DNA of 64,000 nt. Origin: Priapulus caudatus. Taxonomy: Eukaryota; Priapulida; Priapulimorpha; Priapulimorphida; Priapulidae. The notes beneath the pieces were generated by a model. It ran no database searches. It saw only the letters and a list, made by a program, of their open reading frames with translations, and was not told the origin of the DNA. The DNA is taken from the NCBI RefSeq assembly GCF_000485595.1, contig NW_014577117.1, positions 619,839 to 683,838 on the forward strand, given 5' to 3'. The position numbers and the translations under genes were made by a program. Shown piece by piece: positions 9,736-20,291 of the stretch (positions are counted from its first letter, which is position 1; each line of letters opens with the position of its first letter).

Positions 9736-9960
9736 ATTAATGACAGACTTAGGCTTAGCAGATGATTATGGTAAAGCAATACAATGCGGATACCATTTTC
9801 CTGAGCTCCTGCAGTATCCCATGAGTATCCATCTTCTGCAGAATCAACATTAGTAGAAGACGCAAAACCTGCACATGGCCTATGCAGCGATACATCTATC
9901 AGTGTTGGGGAAAGTTTCCTGCAATCCCCACACTGATATATCGTCGCCATGATTCACTGT
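9736..9960. repeat. Block B of the split repeat
   Basis: From TTAGGCTTAGCAGATGAT on, this matches 118-200. It marks the right flank of the DIRS-type element. A 73-residue minus-strand ORF starting MATIYQCGDC spans 9729-9950; I cannot assign it. Confidence 0.7.
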
Positions 9961-10792
9961 TCTAGTGCAATGGATTGTGGGATACATCCCCAAGCCCCCC
10001 CCCCAAGTGAGCACCTCGGCTAGCCGCTCACTTCGTCCTCACCCGGGTTGACCCGGGTAACGCAAAAATACCACGTGACTGCCAAATCGAACGAATTTGG
10101 GGCTGGCCCGAGTAGACCCAGGTTAACTTGGGGAAGCAAATCGAACGCACTAATAATCAAACATTGTAAATGTCACCGGAATAACGTGAATATCATCGAA
10201 ACAATAAGAATGCCATATGGACTAACAGTCACTAACTATATTAGTGATATTGAAAAGCATTGCTTGGCATAGATACAAAGTAACCAACATGTAGTCACAA
10301 CTTTATCACACTTTGTTATTAAATCTTGACGTTGAAACACATCATATCAGACTCTATCCATACTCCTGATGAAACGGAGCTCAAGAAAACTTACATTCAC
10401 AATGTACATACGCATGATGCTGAATCATGCACATTTCTAGCCTATGCTATCTGCTCATCTTTGTCAACAACTTTTACAAGATATGGCATGTGTTCAGGTC
10501 TTAGAAATATCTTTATCCTTATCTATGCACTTAATTCTACAGTTACAATTACTTACAGGCGGCATAATGCCTCTCACCTCGTAGATGTTGACTGATAGAA
10601 ATTACTAATCTAAATCAGCAGAATGCTTTCTTCTGCTTTCTATCTGATCCAGCATGGTGGCCTAGTGCTGCCATCTGTTCTCTGTAGTGCTGCCGTCTAT
10701 CTTTTCTCTCCTTTCGCCACTCGAGGGCAGCACCAAACAATCACAACAACCCTGTGACAATTCGGCATGTCACACTATATTTGCAGATAAAA
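9961..10792. other. Intergenic stretch, no gene recognised
   Basis: Contains a C10 run (9993-10002), a CCCGGGTTGACCCGGG palindromic motif near 10040 related to the TTAACCCGGGTTAA motifs at 45.9-46.2 kb, and short spurious ORFs. The last 150 bases precede the piggyBac ORF and may be its leader. Confidence 0.5.
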
Positions 10793-12096
10793 ATGGCTTC
10801 CAGGCATACAAGAGTAAGATATCGTGTTAATGACGTTCTAGCACTTATCGATACAAATGACAGTGACGTTGATGGTGGCGGCAAATCGTCTTCTGATTCA
10901 GATGAAAGTGAACAGTCCGATAACGACCAACCTTCTGATGATGACCAACCTTCTGATGATGACCAAACTTGTGATGATGACCAACCTTCTGATTACACTG
11001 ACAGTGATGATGAACCACTTATTAACATTGCAGGTGCAAATTGGTCTAAGGGGCCTCCTCATCAATATCAGCCGCCTAACACACAGTTTACAGGTCCCCA
11101 GTATACATTGCCCGAAGGAATAATGGAACCGTACACACCGATTTAGTACTTTTATCGATTTGTTACGAAAGAAATGTTGGACAATATGACTGAGCAAACT
11201 AATGTCTACAGTTTGCAAAAAAATGGTACATGTGTCAACACTTCTCGAAAGGAACTCGAACAGGTTACGGAATTTATTTGCGCATGGGACTCTGTCAAAT
11301 GCCTGGGACACGTGCCTACTGGGAGCGCGATATGGGCTGCGAGTTTTTCAACAAGATCATGTCGCAGAATCATTTCTCGCTATTACCAACCGTAATACAT
11401 TTTACCGACAACATGCTTGTAACCGACAATGAGAAAAAGAAGGACAAGATATGGAAGATACGACCATGGATCGATTCACTGCAGCAGAACTGTCTGAAGT
11501 TGATTGCAGCAGAACTCAATGCCATAAATGAAATGGTGGTGGCCTTCGAAGGCAAAACCAGCTCAATACAACAGTACGTAAAGGGAAAGCCCCACCCATG
11601 GGGCTTCAAAATCTGGGTGCGTACCAGTGATTAAGCCATGGTGCATGACTTCGAAATCTATCAAGGTGGGACCGGTCAGTGTACAGAACTAGGGCAAGGG
11701 CAAGATGTTGTATTAAAGTTAGTGTCTACGCTAATGAAAGATGTGAACTACAAAGTATATGCTGACAATCTGTTTTCTTCGTCACGTCTGTGTGAAACTC
11801 AAAAATTTGGGAATTCACTATGTTGGTACGGTGAGGAAGCAACGTATGGGTCGTGTAGAACTGAAGACAGAGAGACAATTGGAGGTAAATGGGCGTGGCG
11901 CAAGATCAACACACATTTCAACTTAGCCGCTGTGGCTTGGTACGATAACAAGCGGGTTGTGCTGTTTTCAACTTTCATTGCCACAGAGCCACTAGGTGAA
12001 GCCAAACGGTGGGACAAGAGCCCAAAATATCATGGATTGGTACCACCTGGTGTGGAAAATTCTCACTATGTTTTCTTGATAGGCCTATATCCATAG
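10793..12096 (+). pseudogene. piggyBac transposase relic 1
   Basis: ATG at 10793 in good context starts an acidic N-terminus with a 15-base tandem repeat encoding QPSDD units. The transposase core follows after a frameshift near 11150-11230. From 11230 to 12096 one frame is open except for a TAA at 11632-11634. Family signatures: AYWERDM, DKIWKIRPW, VKGKPHPWGFKIWVR, MVHDFEIYQG, YADNLFSS. The first catalytic Asp position (normally DE in the IDEMM-like motif) reads INEMVV, so Asp is replaced by Asn. Cut-and-paste DDE/D transposase that targets TTAA. Inactive here. C-terminal Cys-rich domain not seen. Confidence 0.9.
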
Positions 12097-13169
12097 ATGA
12101 AAAAAACCTGAGCCCAACCCAGCATCCACAGCTTAGTGGTAGTAATGACCTGTTGAATGTGAATGATCGCTTCAGACCTCGGACCCAAAATCTGGGGGTA
12201 GGGGATATGAAAACTCAGTATATTTTTAACAAATTGTCCAATTAGTACAAATTACCACTCAAAATGTTGGAAATTGTATTCCCTACACACTGATATATGT
12301 TATATGCTGATATGCTATTCATGTAGGACACCAGAAATCAAAAGGTCATAAAATTTGACGCCTGCTTAAAATCGGAACATCCGCCAAAAAAAAACCACAG
12401 TTACCACACCAATTAGATTTTCTCATCCAAAATGGGCTCAGATGGAAGATAAAAGATGTCCAAGTCCAGTTTAATCCTAAAAATGTGAACTTTATTTATT
12501 TCTGAGCTACAGTATGAAACGTAGTTAAATACATTTCAAAAACGGCCATTTTTGGGCCAGAAAAATGCACAAAATGTAAGATGTCAATCTGCTTCTAATT
12601 TGTTGGGATTATTTGACACATAACCAATACTAATGTCAAATACTACAGGGAGATAAGTTCCTAGCTAGTTAATAGAAGTTTGGTATACCAAGGTCATCTG
12701 TGGTTAAGGTCAAGATCATTGCCATACCGCTAACCAGCAAAACCTTGTTTTTTTACATCCTTCTAAAAGAATTTATACCTAAAACGTACATGTACAATAT
12801 CATGATCATCCCTGATTACATGTAGTTTAAAATAGATGTAAATATCTGCTGGAAAATGTAGGTAAAGGTAGGTGAGCTACATAGTTGTAGGCTTAAATCA
12901 GGGTCAGACCAAGGTGTTTTATTTGTCAAAAAATGTGCTTGTATGAGTTTGTAGATCCACTACATTATATGCCATTTTAAAAGTCTCTGGGGTCAATATT
13001 TCACTTTCAACACTTTGTATGGTAGGCCTACCAATGTTCCGGACACACAGACTGTACCAAGGAAAAAATTTAAAGAAATGAAACGTTTGCACTATTAAAA
13101 GCTCGAGACAATGTAAGGGCAATGTTAAGAGTCTGGAATGATTAGCTCTACTCTACATCGGACCCAGTG

Positions 13170-13205
13170 TCATCATCATCATCATCGTCATCATCATCAT
13201 CATCA
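13170..13205. repeat. (ATC)n microsatellite
   Basis: About twelve CAT/ATC units with one CGT interruption. Confidence 0.95.
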
Positions 13206-13214
13206 CGCAGTTCA

Positions 13215-13425
13215 CACTGATCTCGAGTCGATTTTCGGTGAAAATACCAGATTTTCACCGCTCATTATCTCAGCGTAGGGGCATCGTAGGGACATGCGGT
13301 TTGTTTTATATGAATAAGGTAAGACAGCTAATCAATAATACTGCAAAGGATCGTCAAAATAAAACGGGAAAAGTTTATTAATTCGACTAATACTGCAGCA
13401 TGGTTTCAGCATTTTACCCTTTACC
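13215..13425 (+). repeat. Dispersed repeat R2 (inverse copy at 31.4-31.6 kb)
   Basis: GATTTTCACCGCTCATTATCTCAGC, then GGGACATGCGGTTTGTTTTATATGAA and AATTCGACTAATACTGCA, all reappear on the minus strand at 31385-31590 in the same order. No coding capacity. Confidence 0.9.
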
Positions 13426-13735
13426 CTTTACGCTCTTGATAATATTAAAGTATTTTAAGAAAACTAAATGAAAACAAAACTCAACTTGTAATTATTTTTA
13501 CTTTTATTATAAACTATATGTTTATGAAATGTTTTTATTTTTTACATTTAAATTTTTTTTTATTCATATTTCTTAGAGAAAAGGTCGGCGGGAATAAAAA
13601 ATACAGATTTTCAATATTTTTTTTTTCGTTTTCCTTGAAAATTCGGGTCGGCGGATCTGTAAACCAACAAGAAAAAACACAACAAAAATTCTCGCCTAAG
13701 TTAAAAATAACTTGCACTGACGAAATTTTCGTCCA

Positions 13736-14450
13736 TCTCTCCAAAAGACTTCCTCAGGTCTGATGTTTCCAGGTAAGTGGTAACGGTTTACGGCCTATCG
13801 TGGACTATACTGGGTCCATAGGCTATAACCTGTCCCGCAGTTTGGCGGTCTTATTATCACCGATCGTTGGCAAAACTATACACCATGTAGAAAATTCCAA
13901 GGATCTAGTCACTAAACTGAAGGAACAAAAACTACGACAAGATGAAACGTTAGTGTCATTCGACGTGTCTCTCTATTTACCAACACACCGGTAAATAAAA
14001 CCCTTGAGGTGATCTGGAAGAAATTGAAAGATGACACTACCTTGAAGAAGAGAACTCTACTCACTGTAGAGCCATTGTGAGCAGAGAAGATGGTACGTTA
14101 AAAACCGTGGTCTACAGAAAGAAGACCCATACCAATCAGTATCTGAACTTTAAATCTCACCACCCGATAACTCACAAACTGGGAGTCGTCACACACTACT
14201 AGATAGAGCCAACACCGTTGTAACAGAACCAGAAGATATTCGCGCCGAGGAACAAGAGATTCGACACGCACTTCGAAATTGCGACTACCCTAATTGGACA
14301 TTCGAAGACACAAAACGGAAAATAGAAACAAAAGCAACCAACAACAAATTGAAAAAGAAGGGGAACGCCCAAAAAACAAAAAATAGGGGATTAGTTATCA
14401 TCCCATACGTCAAGGGCATGTCCGAGAGGTTAGCCCGTACCTGAAGGACC
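13736..14450 (+). pseudogene. Penelope-like element reverse transcriptase fragment
   Basis: Translated pieces match Penelope-like RTs: DYTGSIGYNLSRSLAVLLSP and HHVENSKDLVTKLKEQKL with SFDVSL (RT palm start) at 13800-13985, PVNKTLEV just after a frameshift, then KLGVVHTLLDRA near 14180 and RGLVIIPYVKGMSERLART near 14385-14440 (linker ahead of the GIY-YIG endonuclease). The YxDD catalytic block and the endonuclease are missing. The leader contains GACGAAATTTTCGTCC and CCTGAGGAAG-type sequence common at Penelope ends. Several frames are needed; dead. Confidence 0.85.
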
Positions 14451-14819
14451 TTCAACATTTAAACCACATAAGACCCACAAGTGTATACTAATGTCAATGG
14501 GGACCAGTTTCACACCTGGAATGAGGAAAGCCTAAATACTCACGGTCACCTCTTAATTGCTTGGTATATATTGTATGAGTCTGCATGGTTGAGACGTCAT
14601 CACTGCAGAGATTTTACACGTGCTTACTGCTATTACCACATGTGCAGTCTATTTAGCAACACACACAGTACGCCGGTTATTGACGAAATAACTAGTTCGC
14701 AACGTGTAAGGGAAAATATTCCTGTGACCTCTGAAGAGTGAGCACATTAAGAAACCTCTAATGACCCCGGATAGTGATATGCCCCATACTGACTCTTCGA
14801 AAAAAGTGGTTGGACGAAA
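14451..14819 (+). other. Unassigned stretch between Penelope and YqaJ relics
   Basis: An 86-residue ORF (14481-14741) starting MYTNVNGDQFHTWNEESLN matches nothing I recognise. It could be part of the YqaJ-related gene. Confidence 0.3.
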
Positions 14820-15690
14820 ATGAGGGAACGTGTTTGTGGCGGCTGGCCCCATGATCCAGCATATTGCTGTGTTTTCAGACAACTACTCACCTGCTAGAGA
14901 GCAAACATTTACAGAAAGACTTCAGTTAGACTACAAGGAGAAAAAACCGTTTAGTTATTTTGTCGGTAATTTTGTTAAGGAACATTTGTATCACCCCATA
15001 ACAGATACGTCAAAGTACTGTTTCCTGAGTGCAAAGTCTGTCCCTCCCAAAGGATTACAAGCAATCCACACAACACTTGGATTCTGATCGATAAGCAGAA
15101 AGGAGTTATTTCAAGCGCTTGCTGCAGCTGTTTTGCTGGGTATATAAAAATGTTTTTGCACTTACTGAATAATACGTATCATTTCTATACCTGGCTACCT
15201 ATATCTGATCTATACCAGACTACTTGCCAGCATTAACTACAGGCTGGGAAGAATCTCCCATGAAGTATGTCAATGGGATAAAGCAGAGGTGATACAAACA
15301 ACTTTGTTGTGGCTTGTTCATCAATAAAGACATGCTGTTCCTCGGATCATCTCCAGATCGCCTTGTTACCCGTTCTTGTTGTGGTGATGGACTCTTGGAG
15401 ATAAAATGCATATGGCTGTTCAGATCGTGCAACTTCACTTGAAACACCTGGGTATCTGCAAGAGCACGATGACCTGGTACAACTGAAGGTTAACCACAAG
15501 TACCACTATCAGGTTCAAGGGTAGTTAGCAATCACTGGAAGACAATATTGTGACTTTTTTGTATTCAGCCAGCATGGGTATTACATAGAGCGAATCATGC
15601 TTGACGTGTTTTGGAACAGTATTAAACCATCTTTTATTAGCTTTTTCAAAGAACATGTGACACCAAGAATTGTCAGTGCAGCTGCTAGTG
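14820..15690 (+). pseudogene. YqaJ-type viral recombinase/exonuclease relic
   Basis: At 15331-15441 a frame reads MLFLGSSPDRLV followed by CCGDGLLEIKC, the SPDG...EIKC catalytic block of the YqaJ/lambda-exonuclease nuclease fold (metal-binding Asp, and the Glu-x-Lys pair). After a frameshift near 15445, a second frame (15465-15680) reads VNHKYHYQVQG, a TAG, LAITGRQYCDFFVFSQHGYY and ERIMLDVFW, which are the Q-x-Q and later motifs. Upstream, 14830-15087 (85 residues, ends in TGA) may be its N-terminal part. In animals such domains occur inside DNA transposons as accessory proteins, from family knowledge. Broken by at least one shift and one stop. Confidence 0.8.
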
Positions 15691-15801
15691 AATGAGCTAG
15701 GCACTCGCCCGCTCGCCAATGTCGAGTGAAAATAATATCAGGCAAGTAAAAGCTAAAACTGACTCGCCCATCTTGGCGAGTAAACATAATTGTCTAAAAC
15801 T
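15691..15801. repeat. Short GGCGAGT hairpin repeat
   Basis: CACTCGCC and ACTCGCCCATCTTGGCGAGT form small inverted repeats. A similar block lies at 26050-26125 (ACTCGCCCAGTTTGGCAAGTGG). Possibly transposon-end sequence. Confidence 0.5.
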
Positions 15802-16972
15802 TTAACCCCTAAGCGCCCCATGTAACAAATATGTCACGTAACTTTTGAGATGGCCCCCTGATTGACTGGATAATGTTTATTAACCTTAATACCCATTGTG
15901 ACATATTTAAACCATCACTCTCGCCATCTGACGGGATAAAAGTGAACTACAACAGATTTAGCATACACATGTTTTCCAATATGGCTGCCCCTTACAACCG
16001 AACGGATGTCCCATTCCTGGGTGAACAATACACAATTCCAGATGATCCCCGGGACCTTTAGGCAGTTTGTTACACCAGACATGATTGACAATTTATGTGA
16101 ACAGACAAATATTTAAGAAATGAAAAAAGTGGAGAGAGTTTAAAGACCATGGAGAGTTGGAAAAGCTAATTGTGATGTATTTCTTGATGGGCCTTGTTCA
16201 GTTACCTTCAGTGAGGTCCTATTTACTTACGTATATTACATATATATATACGAGGGTATATTGGGAACGGGCCATCAGGTACCCTGCATTCGCTGACGTG
16301 ATGGGGCGTAAGCGTTTCGAGCAACTGATGACACACGTTCTTTTCGTGAACCATAATGAAATTACCGATGACGAGAGGAAAGACAGGATATGGAAGCTAA
16401 GGCCATGGCTGCAGGATATGAGGGACAATTTCATGAAACCGACCACTGAAGAAAACCATGACGTTGATGAAATTATGGGTATTATGGTATCGGCTTTCAG
16501 GGGTAGGGTTGGACCAAGGGTTTACATGCCAAAAAAACGAGCAAATGGGGTTTCAAGCTCTGGGGTCGTGCTGGTGCATCCGGTTACCTGTACAACTTTG
16601 ATGTTTACTAAGGAGCTGCCGGTCAAACTGCAGAAAAGTTCGATGCAGACTGTTCGATAAAGTTCGTCGGAACTGCCAGACGATGGAACAAGAAGGACAA
16701 GGAATACATTGACCTAAACTAACCAGCCATAGTCGAGGAATACAACAAATCTATGAGTGGTGTAGACCTTATGGATATGCTGTCTGTCACATTATGTAAC
16801 CAAATCATATTGCGCATTGGTACATGGAAGATGGCAGCACCGTCCAGCATCATGATGGAGATCGATGCTATGTGGGGCCACGATTACCATGCGGCGTGGC
16901 TGTGTCAAGTTAACAATAAACGGCTGTCTTTATGTTGGACTTTCGTATTATATATCATGACTAGAAAACATT
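15802..16972 (+). pseudogene. piggyBac transposase relic 2
   Basis: Begins with TTAACCCCTAAGCGCCCCAT, a TTAA target plus a CCC start typical of piggyBac ends (15802). Protein pieces: MAAPYNRTDVPFLGEQYTIP (15981), RQFVTPDMIDNLCEQTNI (shifted frame), then 16247-16660 with YWERAIRYPAF, RKRFEQLMTHVLF and DRIWKLRPWLQDMRDNF. The first catalytic block reads VDEIM, then a small in-frame duplication (GIM), then VSAFRGR. SGVDLMDML is at 16753. A possible in-sequence insertion (TYITYIY region, 16226-16250) and several stops make it dead. The right terminus was not found. A distinct lineage from relic 1. Confidence 0.88.
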
Positions 16973-17470
16973 AGTTGTTGTCAAGGTTATCAAGGTTGTC
17001 AAAGTTCTTGTAGAGGGGTAGTACCTTTCCGAGGTGGCCTTTTGTGGCGTCCTCGACTGGTCCCCATACACCCAGCACTATGTGATGCGTCACTTAGCAC
17101 TCAGTGCAGTTGCAATTTGCAACTAACCTCTCCATAGTGAATGACCGTCCGTGTGTGGCGTATCATCGACAGACGGATGTTTTGGCAAAGCAAACAGCGC
17201 AGCTTCGCGGAGGATCGGAATTTATGACAACGCCAAGGTGCATCGCTCCAGTTAGCGGAGAACCGGAAACGTATGCAGGCGCGGCGAGCCGCATACGCAC
17301 TCAGCCAATAGAAAAAGCATGATGAAGTTCAATTACAGTACCAAGGTTAAAGCCCTTGTTAATCGGTAAATCACGTGGTCAAGTAACGCTGTTCCTGCAG
17401 CTAATGACGAGCCAGACCTAAACTCTCCGGAGCGGCTGAGCTCCGATCGTCAACGACAAAAGATTGGCCT
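16973..17470. other. Unassigned stretch
   Basis: No gene recognised. A 72-residue ORF at 17104-17322 has no family features. Confidence 0.4.
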
Positions 17471-17840
17471 CTCCAGACCTAGCCAGTCTTATAAAGTGGC
17501 TACACTCAACTGTAGAACTCACTATCTTCTCAAGCTGTGCTCAACAAACTCATGAATGACTATTCTATATCTGTAACCTGCATCCAAGAACATCGTTTTG
17601 TACATTCTGACTCCGATCCGGAAATAGTTGCTCGCGATCGTGGCCGGGTAACTCTCTTCACTGCATCCGCCGTTCGAAATGACTGTGGCACCTCCATTCG
17701 TGGGGTGGGCATATCTATAGATTCGAAGCTGCTACCTTTGCTTCTCTGTTAAGAAGTTAGATGAGCATATCCTATCTGCCACGTTTAGGGGGAATCGAAA
17801 AACAGTAATACTTGCCTGTTACTCACCGCACAACAGAATT
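17471..17840 (+). pseudogene. LINE endonuclease (EEP fold) fragment
   Basis: Pieces read YKVATLNCRTH, then ISVTCIQEHRFVHSDSDPE (catalytic Glu in the QEHR block), GVGISIDSK, and, after a shift, LDEHILSATFRGNRKTVILA with CYSPHNR. This is the apurinic-type endonuclease domain of a non-LTR retrotransposon. The reverse transcriptase is absent; BEL/Pao sequence begins about 150 bases on. Confidence 0.8.
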
Positions 17841-17991
17841 TGCTATGGTACAATGGACAAGGCGAGCTGACCCACTACAGAATGACGTCACATCTCTTTG
17901 GAGGCATATGGTGTGCCAGCAGCTCCACGTACGCACTGAGACGCACCGTTCATGATCAGCGACATGTGCGCCCTTTAGTACGGGATACGGT

Positions 17992-20000
17992 GTTAAGATC
18001 ATTTTAGGTCGATGATTGTTTCAAGTCTATGTCCACATTGAATGATGCAAGAGTTGTCATCAACGAAACACCAATGGTGCTATGCAAGGGCGGGTTTAAT
18101 TTGACAAAGTTTGTGTCGAACAGCAAAGAGCTTATGCAAGACATCCCTGAAGAAAATCGTGGAAAGGAGGTCAAGGACCTAGACTCGTTTAGGGATAGCA
18201 AGGCTCTAGGAATAAAGTGGGATCTAATAAATGACGAGTTCTACTATGACAAGTTCGACGAATATCAGCGCAAGACGACGCGAGTTACACGAAGAACGAT
18301 GTTGAGCTTTCTTTCTTCAGTGTATGACCCCTTAAGGTTAATATCGCCAGTCGTTCTAAAAGCAAAGTTATTGTTTCAAGAAGCCACTCGCAGGAAACTA
18401 ACAGGGGACCAAGATGCACCGTGCGATATAGAAAGGCAATATCGTTGCTGGCTGAACTATCTTGAGAACATTGCCGAGTTCAAGGTTGATAGATGAATTA
18501 AACCCCGTTTGTTTGATGATGCGGCATGTGAACTTCATCACTTTTCTGATGCCAGCATGACTGGGTATGGGGTCTGTAGCTACATCAGACTTCTTAGCAA
18601 GAATGGACAAATACATACTGCGTTGATTGCCAGCAAATCCAGGCTAGCACCTATCAAGTCAGTGACGATTCCCAGGCTAGAGTTAGCCGCAGCAGTGATG
18701 GCGGTTAAAGTCGACACGATGCTCAGACGAGAATTAGATATTACTTTAGTCGAATCAACGTTTTAGACTGACAGCAAAATCGTGTTAGCTTACATCCAGA
18801 ATGAAGAGAAAAGGTTTTATGTATATGTAGCAAATCGAGTTGCACGGATACGACAGAGCACTCATACCAGTCAATGGCGACATCTACCTACATCAGACAA
18901 CCCTGCGAATTTCGCGTCACGGGGTCAAGACCCTGTGATTCTTAAAAACAGTTGGTGGCTTATCGGTCCTACATTTCTCAGGAAGCATGAATGCGATTGG
19001 ATCAAGGACTCCACCGATATACAAGACGCGCTTGACACCGATCCTGAAATAAAAAGGGGCACAACAGATGTGTGATGCATTCAAGTCAATCAGGTCGAAG
19101 TGCACTTGACGGATGTGAGTGATCATCCTATACACAAGCTTGTCAACTATTACTCCGATTGGCATAGAATTAAGAAAGCAGTCTGTTGGCTGGTAAGACT
19201 CAGGGAAATATTGAGACACAAGAATCAGACTAAACCTAAAAGCAACATTTCCGTTAAAGAAATGAGAAGCGCCGAAACTGTCATAATTAGATTCGTGCAA
19301 AGATCACTAAGGGCTGAAATCATGGCTAAACCAAAAACTAACAGCGTCGTATCTTTGGATCCAGTTATAGATGACCAGGGAGTCTTGAGGGCAGGAGGCA
19401 GACTCAGACACGCAAAAGCCTGTGTCACACAACCTTGCAATATACCACGTAGTAGCCCTGTCGCTCAGCTCATTGTGAAAGAGGCTCACAATGTCGCACA
19501 CCTAGGTACTGAACGGGCGTCGAGCCTTTTAAGAGCCAAGTATTGGATCGTCAAAGCACGCATGGTTATTAAGAGGGTGGCAAGACATTGCCTCATCTGC
19601 AAGAGGCGGTTCGGGAAACCGTGTCAACAAAGGATGGCTGACCTGCCTCCTGAAAGAGTGGATAATTCTAAGCCACCCTTTACTTTCGTAGGCCTGGACT
19701 GCTTCGGCCCCTTTCTAGTGAAACAAGGAAGATGTGAGGTTAAACGCTATGGCTTCATATTCACCTGCCTAGCGTCCAGAGTTATACATGTTGAGAAGCT
19801 GAACACTTTGGAGACCGACAGTTTCCTCAACAGACTGGGGAGATATGTGTCGCGAAGAGGTCAACCAGAAAATATATTTTCAGATAATGGGACGAATTTT
19901 ACAGGAGGAGAAGCTGAGTTAAAGCGAAGTATTAGGCAATGGGGTTATGGCAGTCACGTGGTACAAACCAGATGGCGCTCATAGCGTTGTTACCGGAAGT
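17992..20000 (+). pseudogene. BEL/Pao retrotransposon pol relic (RT tail, RNase H, integrase)
   Basis: Starts in the RT active site: frame reads F, stop, VDDCFKS at 17998-18025, where BEL elements have a Tyr before VDD; one base (TAT to TAG) would explain it. Then KGGFNLTKFVSNSKEL and ALGIKWD (RT thumb), a stop at 18494, RNase H (HHFSDASMTGYG at 18537, TIPRLELAAAVMA, a TAG in place of W/T before DSKIVLAYI), SQWRHLPTSDNPANFASRG, another stop at 19073, and the integrase: AHNVAHLGTERASSLLRAKYWI, CLICKRR (HHCC finger), FVGLDCFGPF (first Asp) and FSDNGTNFTGGEAEL (second Asp). The region of the third catalytic Glu is lost at about 19985. Confidence 0.92.
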
Positions 20001-20291
20001 GGTAATCACTCTTGGGCAGTTTATGCAGTGTGACAGCATCTCCGACTAATAAATATTAGCAGTTATTTTCCATTCCTAGCAAAGACAGTCAATTCGTGAT
20101 GTATACGAACTTAGCACTTTGTACTTGAGTCTGTTAAAAGACCTATACTGCTATCATCAGATAAATGAATTGACGACGTGATGCCAAGCCGATCTTCTGC
20201 TCCTTCCGAATTTTGTTTGTTTACATCGTGACACCTCGAGTCATAGAATGGTTCACGCACTGGTCGTATTCCTCGTAACAATAACGTCGTA
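20001..20291. other. Leader upstream of the THAP gene
   Basis: No protein recognised; probably 5' flank or leader of the THAP transposase gene. Confidence 0.4.

Larger units (their letters stand above)
12097..13735. other. AT-rich non-coding stretch
   Basis: No protein recognised. The first part probably is trailing piggyBac sequence. Holds an ATC microsatellite (13170-13205) and dispersed repeat R2 (13225-13425). Confidence 0.5.

Noticed and set aside
9729-9950. Minus-strand 73-codon ORF with CxxC start as a zinc-finger gene
   Set aside because: Lies inside repeat block B, has one CxxC only, and the copy at 118-200 does not keep it.
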